Assembly: GCF_001956915.1 (NCBI RefSeq)
Contig: NZ_MLJO01000022.1
Coordinates: 62,001 to 126,000, forward strand
DNA: 64,000 bases
Reading direction: 5' to 3'
Origin: Intrasporangium flavum
GTDB taxonomy: Bacteria > Actinomycetota > Actinomycetes > Actinomycetales > Dermatophilaceae
Below the pieces are notes generated by a model. It searched no databases. It was not told the origin of the DNA and was given only the letters and a program-made list of their open reading frames with translations. Position numbers and translations under genes: made by a program. The stretch's first letter is position 1. Each line of letters starts with the position of its first letter. Positions 55,178 through 63,119 of the stretch are shown here, one piece after another.

Positions 55178-56173
55178 ATGACGACTTTCGGGGACACGCA
55201 CCACCGGTCGGACCACCGCCCGGACCACCCGGACCACCCGGCCGACCACCCGGACACCGGCACCGCACCCCCGCCGGGGGCCGCGACCGGAGGCGTCGAG
55301 GTACGCGGCCTGACCCGGTCGTTCGGGCAGGTGCGGGCCGTCGACGACGTGTCGTTCGCCGTCCTGCCGGGCCTGCTCACCGGCTTCGTCGGTGGCAACG
55401 GTGCCGGCAAGACGACGACGATGCGGATGGTCATGGGCGTGCTGGCCCCCACGAGCGGCGAGGTGCTCTGGGACGGCCGGCCGATCACCGCGGGCGACCG
55501 CCGCCGCTTCGGCTACATGCCGGAGGAGCGCGGGCTGTACCCCAAGCAGCCGGTCCTCGACCAGCTCGTCTACCTCGGCCGGCTGCGCGGCCTGTCCACG
55601 AGCGCCGCGCGGGCCTCGGTCACCGAGCACCTCGAGCGGCTCGGCCTCACCGAGCGCGCCAAGGACCACGTCGAGAAGCTGTCGCTCGGCAACCAGCAGC
55701 GGGTGCAGATCATCGCCGCCCTCATGGGCGAGCCGCAGGCCCTCGTCCTCGACGAGCCGTTCAGCGGCCTCGACCCGGTCGCCGTCGACAACATGGCCGA
55801 CCTGCTGCGCGAGCACACGGCCCGCGGCGTCCCCGTCCTGTTCTCCAGCCACCAGCTCGACCTCGTCGAGCGGCTCTGCGAGCGGCTCGTCGTGCTCTCC
55901 CGCGGCCGCGTCGTCGCCAACGGCACCCCGGACGAGCTGCGCTCGCGCTCGGTGGTGCGCCACCGCATCGTGCTGTCGGGCGACGCCGGCTGGGTGCGCG
56001 GCGTGCCCGGGATCCTCGCCGTCGACGTCGAGGGCACGAGCGCGCTCGTCGAGGTCGTCGAGCCCGGCGCCGAGCGGGCGCTGCTCGCCGAGGCGGTCCG
56101 ACGCGGCGACGTCCACGAGTTCACGCCCCAGCGTCCGTCGCTGGCCCAGATCTACCGCGAGGTGACGGCATGA
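55178..56173 (+). CDS. ABC transporter ATPase with His/Asp-rich N-terminus (NatA-like)
   Basis: A 331-aa ATPase. Residues 8-27 are a His/Asp/Pro repeat (HHRSDHRPDHPDHP), possibly metal-binding. Walker A is FVGGNGAGKTTTMR, the Q-loop region is YMPEERGLYPKQPVLDQL, and the signature is LSLGNQQRVQII (a non-canonical LSGGQ). Walker B is ALVLDEPFSGLDPVAVDNM. The YMPEERGLY sequence and the C-terminal ~80-residue extension match NatA-type sodium/drug extrusion ATPases. Coupled to the permease by ATGA overlap. Confidence 0.9.
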   Translation: MTTFGDTHHRSDHRPDHPDHPADHPDTGTAPPPGAATGGVEVRGLTRSFGQVRAVDDVSFAVLPGLLTGFVGGNGAGKTTTMRMVMGVLAPTSGEVLWDGRPITAGDRRRFGYMPEERGLYPKQPVLDQLVYLGRLRGLSTSAARASVTEHLERLGLTERAKDHVEKLSLGNQQRVQIIAALMGEPQALVLDEPFSGLDPVAVDNMADLLREHTARGVPVLFSSHQLDLVERLCERLVVLSRGRVVANGTPDELRSRSVVRHRIVLSGDAGWVRGVPGILAVDVEGTSALVEVVEPGAERALLAEAVRRGDVHEFTPQRPSLAQIYREVTA

Positions 56174-57414
56174 CCACCACGAGCAACCGCTCCGACCGGC
56201 GCGACGCCCCGGCCACCCGGCTCCCGGCCCACGACGGCGTCGGCCGGGCGTGGACCGTGGTCGCGATGCGCGAGGTCGTCGTGCGGCTCACCAACCGCGC
56301 CTTCCTCGTCTCGACCGCCCTGACCCTGCTATTCATCGCCGGCTACGGCGCCTTCGCGGCCTGGCAGTCCGGCCGCACGACCACGTGGACCGTCGCCGTC
56401 AGCACGACCGACGCGCCCGCCGCGGGGCCGCTCGTGGCGGCCACCGGCCGGGTGGCGCACACCACCGACGACACGGTCGTCGTCACGACGAAGCCGGTGG
56501 CCGACGCGTCGGCGGCCCGGACCGCCGTGACCGACGGCGACGCCGACGTGTGGCTGCACCGCACGGCCACCGGCTGGGCCGCGACGTCCGCCGACGACGT
56601 GCCCTCGGGCCTGCGCACCGCGCTCGAGCAGGCGGTGCGCACCGACGCCCTCGACCGCAACGCCACGGCGGCCGGCACCAGCCTGACCTCGCTCGAGCAG
56701 GGGTCGGCCCTGTCGCTCGACCGGTTCTCGGGCGCCGGCACCGACGCCGGCTTCGTCAAGGCCGTCACCTTCGCCTTCGCGCTGCTCTTCTTCATGTCGG
56801 CGATGATGTTCGGCCAGCAGATCGCGGCGAGCGTCGTCGAGGAGAAGCAGTCGCGCCTCGTCGAGATCATCGCCACCGCCATCCCGGTGCGCCAGCTGCT
56901 CGCCGGCAAGGTCGTCGGCAACTCCGCCATCGCCCTGGCCCAGGTGGTGCTCATCGCCGGGGTGGGGCTCGTCATGGTGTCGTTCACCGACTTCTCGGCC
57001 CTGCTGCCGACGCTGTCGACGGCGGTCGTGTGGTTCGTCCTCTTCTTCGCGGTCGGGTTCTTCGCCCTGGCCTGCCTCTTCGCGGTGGCCGGCGCGCTCG
57101 CCTCGCGCACCGAGGACCTGCAGAGCACCACGGCCCCGATGACGACCGTGCTCATGCTCGTCTACGTCGTCAGCTTCGGCCTGAGCGGCACGGCCCTCAC
57201 GGTCGCGTCGTACGTGCCGGTGGCCTCGGTCGTGACGATGCCGGCGCGCATCCTCGCCGGCGACGCGACGTGGTGGGAGGCGGTGCTCTCGCTGCTCGTC
57301 ATGGTCGTGTTCTCGGCCGCCACCGTCGTGGTCGGCGAGCGCATCTACCGGCGGTCGCTGCTGCAGACGCGGGGACGCGTGTCGTGGCGCCAGGCGCTGC
57401 GGGCGACCGACTGA
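56170..57414 (+). CDS. ABC-2 type permease (NatB-like)
   Basis: A 414-aa permease. One N-terminal membrane helix (about 40-62) leads to a large extracytoplasmic Thr/Asp/Ala-rich domain (about 65-190), then five or six helices. VEEKQSRLVEIIATAIPVRQ is the ABC-2/NatB coupling motif. The overlapping ATPase and preceding two-component system suggest a signal-controlled exporter of an unknown substrate such as sodium or an antimicrobial peptide. Confidence 0.87.
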   Translation: MTTTSNRSDRRDAPATRLPAHDGVGRAWTVVAMREVVVRLTNRAFLVSTALTLLFIAGYGAFAAWQSGRTTTWTVAVSTTDAPAAGPLVAATGRVAHTTDDTVVVTTKPVADASAARTAVTDGDADVWLHRTATGWAATSADDVPSGLRTALEQAVRTDALDRNATAAGTSLTSLEQGSALSLDRFSGAGTDAGFVKAVTFAFALLFFMSAMMFGQQIAASVVEEKQSRLVEIIATAIPVRQLLAGKVVGNSAIALAQVVLIAGVGLVMVSFTDFSALLPTLSTAVVWFVLFFAVGFFALACLFAVAGALASRTEDLQSTTAPMTTVLMLVYVVSFGLSGTALTVASYVPVASVVTMPARILAGDATWWEAVLSLLVMVVFSAATVVVGERIYRRSLLQTRGRVSWRQALRATD

Positions 57415-57569
57415 GGCGGGACGCCCCTTACCCGCAGCCGACCTGCGGATGCGAAGTCCTTGCCGAGTGCAGACCGACAGCGGGTGCCGGACGTCGTCGC
57501 CGGCCCCTACGGTGGAGGGGACGCCGGATGCGTGGTGCGTGGCCCGGATCGCTCCCCCGGGCCGCGCCG

Positions 57570-57602
57570 AACGGGCCTCGACCGTGGTGGTCGGGGCCCG
57601 TT
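57570..57602. terminator. Bidirectional stem-loop terminator
   Basis: A 14-bp stem with one G-T pair (57570-57583 with 57589-57602) and a GTGGT loop ends just before the MFS stop codon at 57604. The preceding 155 bp (57415-57569) hold nothing I recognise. Confidence 0.75.
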
Positions 57603-57603
57603 G

Positions 57604-58884
57604 TCACGCCCGGGCGCCCGGCGGGCGCTCCCCGTCGACGGTGACGTGCCGGTAGGGCGAGAGCCAGAGCCACAGCGCCGAGGCCACGAGCCCGAGCACG
57701 CCGACGCCGATGGCGAGGCGGTTGCCGAACGACGCGGCGAGCCAGCCGCCGAGCGGGGCCGCGATGGCGATGCTGCCCCAGTTGAAGGAGCGGATCGTGG
57801 CGTTCATCCGGCCGCGGAGCCGGTCCGGCGTCACGAGGTTGCGGTGGCTCATCGTCAGCGGGTCCTTGACCCCCATGGCCAGGCCGAAGAGGGCGTTGGC
57901 CAGCAGCAGCCACACCAGCGCCCACGGCCCGGGCCGGGCGAGCAGCAGGAGCGCGTACGCCGCCGGGTTGGCCCACTCCATGGCCACGACGACGCGCCCG
58001 GTGCCGAACCGGACCCCGAGGCGCGGCGCGAGCCCCGCACCCACGATGCCCGTGACCCCGGTGGCCGCGAGCACGAACCCGACGGCGAGCGCGTCGAGGT
58101 GCAGCTCGGTGGTCGCGAAGTACACCAGGACGGTGGTGACGATGCCGTTGCCGAAGAACCACAGGTGCAGCGACACGGCGTAGGGCCCGAGCGTCGCGTG
58201 GCGGTAGACCCACGCCGCGCCCTCGCGCAGCTCGGCCCACAGGTGGCGCCGCTGGGCCCGCTCCGGCCGTGGCTCCTCGACGCGCACCGTCGCGAGGGTG
58301 GCCGCGGAGACGGCGTACGACGCGGCGTCGACGAGCACGGCGACGGGTGCCGTCAGCAGGCGCACGAGGGCCCCACCGACGAGCGGCCCCAGCGACTGGG
58401 TGGCCGAGTAGGTCTGCGAGAGGCGGGCGTTGGCCCGGGGCAGCCGCTCCGGTGGCACGATCGCCGGCAGCAGGGACTGGTGCGCGGCGCTGAAGAACAT
58501 CGAGGCCGAGCCGACGACGAACACGAGCACGGCGAGCACTGGCACGGTGAGGTGCCCGGCGAGGGCGAGGAACCCGACGGTGCCGAGCAGCGCCGCGCAG
58601 AGCACGTCGGCCCCGATGAGCAGCGGGCGACGGCGCACCCGGTCCACGACGACGCCGGCGACGAGTCCGAAGAGCAGGTACGGCAGGAACTGGGCCGAGC
58701 GCACGACGCCGATGGCCACCTGGTCGGCGTGCAGGGTCTCGATGAGGAGCAGCTGCAGCGCGAGCGCCGAGACGAACGTGCCGAGGTTGCTCACCGCGTC
58801 GGCGAACCAGAAGCGCGCGAACGATGAGTGCGGGCGGGTCGCACCGGGGGCACCCCCGAGCCCGAGCGGTTCGCCGACCTCCAC
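57604..58884 (-). CDS. MFS transporter, drug/siderophore exporter-like (MFS_3)
   Basis: A 426-aa protein with 12 membrane segments. FWFADAVSNLGTFVSALALQ and VGVVRSAQFLPYLLFGLVAG, then GVVVDRVRRRPLLIGADVL, match the EntS/macrolide-exporter-like group; MNATIRSFNWGSIAIAAPLG is in the second half. Exporter of an unknown small molecule. GTG start with AAGGGG upstream. It converges with the ABC permease. Confidence 0.86.
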   Translation of the reverse strand: MEVGEPLGLGGAPGATRPHSSFARFWFADAVSNLGTFVSALALQLLLIETLHADQVAIGVVRSAQFLPYLLFGLVAGVVVDRVRRRPLLIGADVLCAALLGTVGFLALAGHLTVPVLAVLVFVVGSASMFFSAAHQSLLPAIVPPERLPRANARLSQTYSATQSLGPLVGGALVRLLTAPVAVLVDAASYAVSAATLATVRVEEPRPERAQRRHLWAELREGAAWVYRHATLGPYAVSLHLWFFGNGIVTTVLVYFATTELHLDALAVGFVLAATGVTGIVGAGLAPRLGVRFGTGRVVVAMEWANPAAYALLLLARPGPWALVWLLLANALFGLAMGVKDPLTMSHRNLVTPDRLRGRMNATIRSFNWGSIAIAAPLGGWLAASFGNRLAIGVGVLGLVASALWLWLSPYRHVTVDGERPPGARA

Positions 58885-58968
58885 GTCTGCCCCTTCCCCT
58901 GGCGCCCGGCCCGGCGACGCGCGTCACCGTGCCGGGCACCAACCTAGGGGGCGGGCGCCCTGCGTCGG

Positions 58969-60150
58969 TCAGGCGGTCGCCGGCGTGCGCGCCGGCACCG
59001 GCTGCGGGGGCGGCGGGCCGACGTAGCGCGCCGCGGGCCGGATGATCTTCGGGTCGCGGGCCTGCTCGAGGACGTTCGCGGTCCAGCCGACGGAGCGGGC
59101 CACGCAGAACGTCGGGGTGAACATGCTCGGCTCGAGCCCGGCCAGGCGCATGACGACGCCGGCGTAGTACTCGACGTTGGCGTAGAGCGGGCGGTCCGGC
59201 TTGAGCTCGGCCAGGACCCGCTCGATCGTCGCCTCGACGCCGATGGCGAAGTCGACGAGCGGGTCGTCCCAGCGCCGGGCGACGCCCTTGAGCATCTCCG
59301 AGCGGGGGTCGTGGGTGCGGTAGACGGCGTGGCCGAAGCCCATGATCCGCGCCCCGCTGCCGACCTGCTCGCGGACCCACGGCTCGGCGCGGTCGGGGGT
59401 GCCGATCTGCTCGAGCGCCTCGAGGGCGCGGCTCGGGGCTCCGCCGTGACGCGGGCCGGCGAACGAGCCGATGGCCCCGACGAGGCAGGCCGCGAGGTCG
59501 GCGCCGGTGCTCGCGATGACGCGGGCGGTGAACGTGGAGGCGTTGAACCCGTGGTCCATCGTCGAAACGAGGTACTGCTCGACGGCGCGCGCGTCGCGCT
59601 CGGTGGGCAGCGAGCCGGTGACCATCCGCAGGTAGTCGGTGGCGTGGTCGAGGCCCGGGTCGGCGGGGACCGGCTCGAGACCGCGCTGGAGGCGGTGCGA
59701 GGCAGCGAGGATGGTCGGCGTGACCGCGACGGCCGCCATGGCCGAGGCGAGCCGCTCCTGCTCACCCGCGTCGTAGAGCGGCCGCTGGCCGGTGATGCCG
59801 CCCCACGCCGACAGCGCGGTGCGCAGCACCTGGAGCGAGTCGGTCGTCGTGGCGCAGATCGCCGGCAGCAGGTCGGCGAGCGCGGGCGGCAGGACCCGCA
59901 GCCGGTCGGCCTCGGCGCGCAGGGCGTCGAGCTCGGACGCGGAGGGCAGGTGTCCGTGGAAGAGCAGGTGCCAGGCCTCCTCGAAGCCGACCGCCTCGGC
60001 GAGGTCGACGGCCGAGTACTGCCGGTAGTGGAAGAAACCCTCGTCGCCGCGGACGTCGCCGATCTCGGTGTCGGTGACGACGACCTTGGCGAGTCCGGGT
60101 GGCACGACGACGAAGCCGGCGGGCGTCGGGGCTGGGGTGTGGGTGGACAT
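58969..60150 (-). CDS. Citrate synthase (type II-like)
   Basis: A 393-aa citrate synthase: oxaloacetate plus acetyl-CoA to citrate. DTEIGDVRGDEGFFHYRQYS is the N-terminal strand region. Active-site elements are GPRHGGAPSRAL (His), GFGHAVYRTHDPR (His) and LYANVEYYAG, where the third catalytic position is Glu instead of Asp, a variant I believe also occurs in actinobacterial CitA. Close homologues also include 2-methylcitrate synthases. AGGAG lies upstream of the ATG. It is divergent from the HTH-citrate-synthase fusion, with a shared operator-like array. Confidence 0.9.
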   Translation of the reverse strand: MSTHTPAPTPAGFVVVPPGLAKVVVTDTEIGDVRGDEGFFHYRQYSAVDLAEAVGFEEAWHLLFHGHLPSASELDALRAEADRLRVLPPALADLLPAICATTTDSLQVLRTALSAWGGITGQRPLYDAGEQERLASAMAAVAVTPTILAASHRLQRGLEPVPADPGLDHATDYLRMVTGSLPTERDARAVEQYLVSTMDHGFNASTFTARVIASTGADLAACLVGAIGSFAGPRHGGAPSRALEALEQIGTPDRAEPWVREQVGSGARIMGFGHAVYRTHDPRSEMLKGVARRWDDPLVDFAIGVEATIERVLAELKPDRPLYANVEYYAGVVMRLAGLEPSMFTPTFCVARSVGWTANVLEQARDPKIIRPAARYVGPPPPQPVPARTPATA

Positions 60151-60187
60151 GACGTGCTCCTCTCGGGTTCACTCGTCACCCTCAGCC

Positions 60188-60238
60188 ATGTTGATCAACA
60201 TCGTCAATGTTGATCTGGTCAACGTTGATCCGGTCAAC
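60188..60238. promoter_or_regulatory. Three-copy GTTGA/TCAAC operator-like array
   Basis: A perfect palindrome ATGTTGATCAACAT (60188-60201) is followed by two 15-bp inverted repeats in tandem: GTTGA-TCTGG-TCAAC (60209-60223) and GTTGA-TCCGG-TCAAC (60224-60238). The array lies between divergent citrate-synthase genes and ends 31 bp before the HTH-fusion start. Likely binding sites for that fusion protein. Confidence 0.75.
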
Positions 60239-60269
60239 ACCGACGCCATCAGCCACCCGAGGAGGAGCC

Positions 60270-61520
60270 GTGCCGGCACCGCGCAGCCCGTGGATCACGA
60301 CGACCGAGGCCGCCCAGCGTCTCGGCGTCAAGCGCGCGACGCTCTACGCCTACGTCAGCCGCGGGCTGCTCCGCAGCGAGCGGCGCCCCGGCCAGCAGGA
60401 GAGCCTCTTCGACCGGGCCCAGGTGGAGGCCATGGCCTCGGCCACGCGCGCCGTCGGCACGCCGCAGTCGGTCCTCCGGTTCCGCACCGTGGCCACCGGC
60501 GTCAGCAGCCAGGTCGAGGGCGAGCTGCGCTACCGCGGCGTGCCCCTGGAGGCTGCGGTCGAGGCGGGGTCGGTCGAGCGCGTCGCCGGGCTGGTTCTCG
60601 GTTCCCTTGCAGCCCAAGGGTTCTCGGACGCCGACGCACCCCTCCCGCGGATGCCGCGGCTCACCGACGCCGTGCGCCCGGCGGCCCGCGCGCTCGTCCG
60701 CCTCCCGCTCGAGCGGCGGGTACCGGTCGCCGTGCAGCTGCTCGCCGCGTCCGACCCGTTCGCCGGCGACACCGATCCCGATCGGGTCCGTGGGGCCGCG
60801 CCCGCCGTCGTGGCCGGTGCGGTTGCCCTGGCCTCGGGCGCCCGTGTCCGCGCAGGGGCCACGCTCGACCCGCTCGCCGACCTGACGCTCGCGGCGCTCG
60901 GCGGGGAGCCCGGCGCCCACGCGTCCGAGGTCGTCGGCGTCCTGCTCGTGACGCTGCTCGACCACGGCCTCACCGCCTCGACCGTCGCCGCCCGGGTGGC
61001 CGCCTCGACCCGTGCCGGACTGCACGACTGCCTCGTCGCCGCGTACGCCGCGATGGCCGGACCGCTGCACGGCGCGGCACCCGTGGCCGCCCACGCCCTC
61101 CTCGCCGACGCAGCGGGCGCCGCTGACGGGTCCGACGCGTCCGGGCCGGCGGGCACGTCGGCGTCCGACGCGGTGGCGCGAGCGCTTCGGACGCACGGCG
61201 TCGTGCCCGGCTTCGGGCACTTCCTCTACCCCGACGGCGACCCGAGGGCCGAGGTCGTGCTCGACCGGGTGCGCCGGCTGCCGGGTGCCGAGCCGGTCCT
61301 CGAGCGGGTCGAGGCGCTGGCCGGGGTCGTCGCCGAGCGCACCGGGGCCCTGCCGAACATCGACCTCGCGAGCGCCGCCGCCCTGCACGCCCTCGGGCTG
61401 CCGGCGGCCGCGGGCGAGGTGCTCTTCCAGGTGGCCCGCTCGTTCGGCGTCGCCGCGCACGTCGTCGAGGAGTACGCCGAGGAGCCCCTGCGCTGGCGAG
61501 GCCGCGACCCCTCCGCCTGA
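60270..61520 (+). CDS. Helix-turn-helix - citrate synthase fusion protein
   Basis: A 416-aa fusion. Residues 5-50 are a MerR/excisionase-type helix-turn-helix: WITTTEAAQRLGVKRATLYA and YVSRGLLRSERRPGQQES. Residues about 70-416 are a citrate-synthase domain with RYRGVPLEAAV, LHDCLVAAYAAMAGPLHGAA (His), GFGHFLYPDGDPR (His) and GALPNIDLASAAA (Asp), so the catalytic triad appears retained. It may be a transcription factor that senses oxaloacetate or acetyl-CoA, or a DNA-binding enzyme. GTG start has GGAGG-like sequence upstream. It probably controls itself and the divergent citrate synthase. Confidence 0.83.
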   Translation: MPAPRSPWITTTEAAQRLGVKRATLYAYVSRGLLRSERRPGQQESLFDRAQVEAMASATRAVGTPQSVLRFRTVATGVSSQVEGELRYRGVPLEAAVEAGSVERVAGLVLGSLAAQGFSDADAPLPRMPRLTDAVRPAARALVRLPLERRVPVAVQLLAASDPFAGDTDPDRVRGAAPAVVAGAVALASGARVRAGATLDPLADLTLAALGGEPGAHASEVVGVLLVTLLDHGLTASTVAARVAASTRAGLHDCLVAAYAAMAGPLHGAAPVAAHALLADAAGAADGSDASGPAGTSASDAVARALRTHGVVPGFGHFLYPDGDPRAEVVLDRVRRLPGAEPVLERVEALAGVVAERTGALPNIDLASAAALHALGLPAAAGEVLFQVARSFGVAAHVVEEYAEEPLRWRGRDPSA

Positions 61521-61524
61521 GGCG

Positions 61525-62184
61525 TCAGGGGCGCTGGTCGAAGACGTGGCGGCGCACCCAGGCGTGCATCGCCACCGCCGCCGCCGCTCCCGCGTTGATC
61601 GAGCGGGTCGAGCCGAACTGCTCGATGTGCAGCACCACCTCGCAGGCGGCTCGCATCGGCTCGCTCAGGCCCGGCCCCTCCTGGCCGAACACGAGGACGC
61701 AGCCGCGCGGCAGGTCGTAGGTCTCGAGCGGTAGCGACCCGGGCAGGTTGTCGACCCCGACGAGGACGAGCCCGGCACCCCGCGCCCACGCGGCCAGGGC
61801 GTCGGCGTCGGCGTGGTGGTGCTCGTGCTGGTAGCGGTCGGTGACCATGGCCCCGCGCCGGTTCCAGCGCCGGCGGCCGACGATGTGGAACGCCCGCGCC
61901 CCCATGGCGTTGGCCGTGCGGATGACCGAGCCGATGTTGAAGTCGTGACCCCAGTTCTCGACGGCGACGTGGAAGGCGTGCCGGCGGGTGTCGAGGTCGG
62001 CGACGATCGCGTCGTGGCGCCAGTACCGATAGGCGTCGACGACGTTGCGGCGGTCACCGTGGGCCAGCAGCTCGGGGTCCCAGTGCGCACCCTCAGGCCA
62101 CGGCCCCTCCCACGGCCCGACGCCGACCTCCGCGACGTGCGGGACACCGTCCGGGGTCGTCGTCTCGCGGGGCACGTCGGGCAC
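61525..62184 (-). CDS. TrmH/SpoU-family RNA methyltransferase
   Basis: A 219-aa SPOUT 2'-O-methyltransferase. The three trefoil-knot motifs are NIGSVIRTANAMGARAFHIV, LVFGQEGPGLSEPM and IEQFGSTRSINAGAAAAVAM. Target is a ribose in tRNA or rRNA, not identifiable from sequence. GTG at 62184 follows TAGACT at 6 nt. It converges with the HTH-citrate-synthase gene, 4 bp apart. Confidence 0.9.
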   Translation of the reverse strand: MPDVPRETTTPDGVPHVAEVGVGPWEGPWPEGAHWDPELLAHGDRRNVVDAYRYWRHDAIVADLDTRRHAFHVAVENWGHDFNIGSVIRTANAMGARAFHIVGRRRWNRRGAMVTDRYQHEHHHADADALAAWARGAGLVLVGVDNLPGSLPLETYDLPRGCVLVFGQEGPGLSEPMRAACEVVLHIEQFGSTRSINAGAAAAVAMHAWVRRHVFDQRP

Positions 62185-62190
62185 CGGCCG

Positions 62191-62196
62191 AGTCTA
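62191..62196 (-). promoter_or_regulatory. Leaderless -10 box of the TrmH-family gene
   Basis: TAGACT on the minus strand with a 6-nt spacer (CGGCCG) to the GTG at 62184. Confidence 0.5.
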
Positions 62197-62303
62197 CGAG
62201 CGCGAGTGACCCGACGCGGAGGCCCTCCCAGGCCCTCCGAGGCCCGTACGCACGCGCACAGGAGGAGCACAGCGCAGATTGAGGAGATCCGGATCGCACC
62301 GCC

Positions 62304-62309
62304 TACCCT
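62304..62309 (+). promoter_or_regulatory. Leaderless -10 box of the DedA gene
   Basis: TACCCT with a 7-nt spacer (TGGGCCC) to the ATG at 62317. Confidence 0.5.
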
Positions 62310-62316
62310 TGGGCCC

Positions 62317-63021
62317 ATGCACGCACTCGCCGCCGTCCCCGCCCTCGGCCCGAAGTGGATGGACCCGACGTACCTCCTCGACCAGTACCAGGGCGCGTTC
62401 TTCGTCATCGCCCTGGTCATCGTGTTCGTCGAGTGCGGGCTGCTCTTCCCGATCCTGCCCGGCGACTCGCTGCTCTTCGCGGTCGGCCTCTTCATCGCCA
62501 CGGGCCAGGTCGACATCAACCTCTTCGTCGCGATGGCGGCCCTCACCGCGGCGGCCTTCCTCGGCAACGTCGTCGGCTACGAGATCGGGCGCGGCGTCGG
62601 CCGGCCGCTCTACAAACGGCAGGGCCGGTTCATCAACACCGCGAACTTCGACAAGACGAACGTCTTCTTCGACAAGTACGGCAACCGCGCCCTCGTCCTG
62701 GGCCGGTTCGTGCCGATCGTGCGCACCTTCATCACGGTCGTCGCGGGCATCGGACGCATGCACCGCCAGCGGTTCTTCGGCTGGAGCGCTGTCGGCGCCG
62801 TCGCGTGGGTCGTCAGCGTCACCCTGCTCGGCTACTTCCTCGGCCAGATCTTCCCCGGGCTGACGAAGAACATCGAGTACGCGATCCTGCTCGTCGTCCT
62901 CGTCTCGGTCATCCCGATGGTCATCGAGGTGGTCAAGCACCGCCGCGAGGCCCGCGAGGTCGCCGCCGAGATCGGTGAGGCCGCCGGCGAGACCGCAGGC
63001 GAGGCCCAGGACCGCCGCTGA
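62317..63021 (+). CDS. DedA-family membrane protein
   Basis: A 234-aa integral membrane protein. VFVECGLLFPILPGDSLLFA is the DedA E...PxPGD segment, VGYEIGRGVGRPLYKRQGRF follows and GRFVPIVRTFITVVAGIGRM is the conserved re-entrant loop with the R-x-F-P-x-x-R type signature. Five or six membrane segments. DedA proteins support lipid-carrier (undecaprenyl phosphate/phosphatidylethanolamine) recycling and envelope homeostasis. TrmH and DedA genes lie near fba in several actinobacteria. Confidence 0.9.
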   Translation: MHALAAVPALGPKWMDPTYLLDQYQGAFFVIALVIVFVECGLLFPILPGDSLLFAVGLFIATGQVDINLFVAMAALTAAAFLGNVVGYEIGRGVGRPLYKRQGRFINTANFDKTNVFFDKYGNRALVLGRFVPIVRTFITVVAGIGRMHRQRFFGWSAVGAVAWVVSVTLLGYFLGQIFPGLTKNIEYAILLVVLVSVIPMVIEVVKHRREAREVAAEIGEAAGETAGEAQDRR

Positions 63022-63119
63022 CCTGAGCGGCCGCACCCCTGCCGTGGTTGCGCCGAACCCGCTCCGCCGCTCGTCGCGCCGGGGCAGACTGGTCGGTGCA
63101 GGGGTGGACGGAGGCCGAC

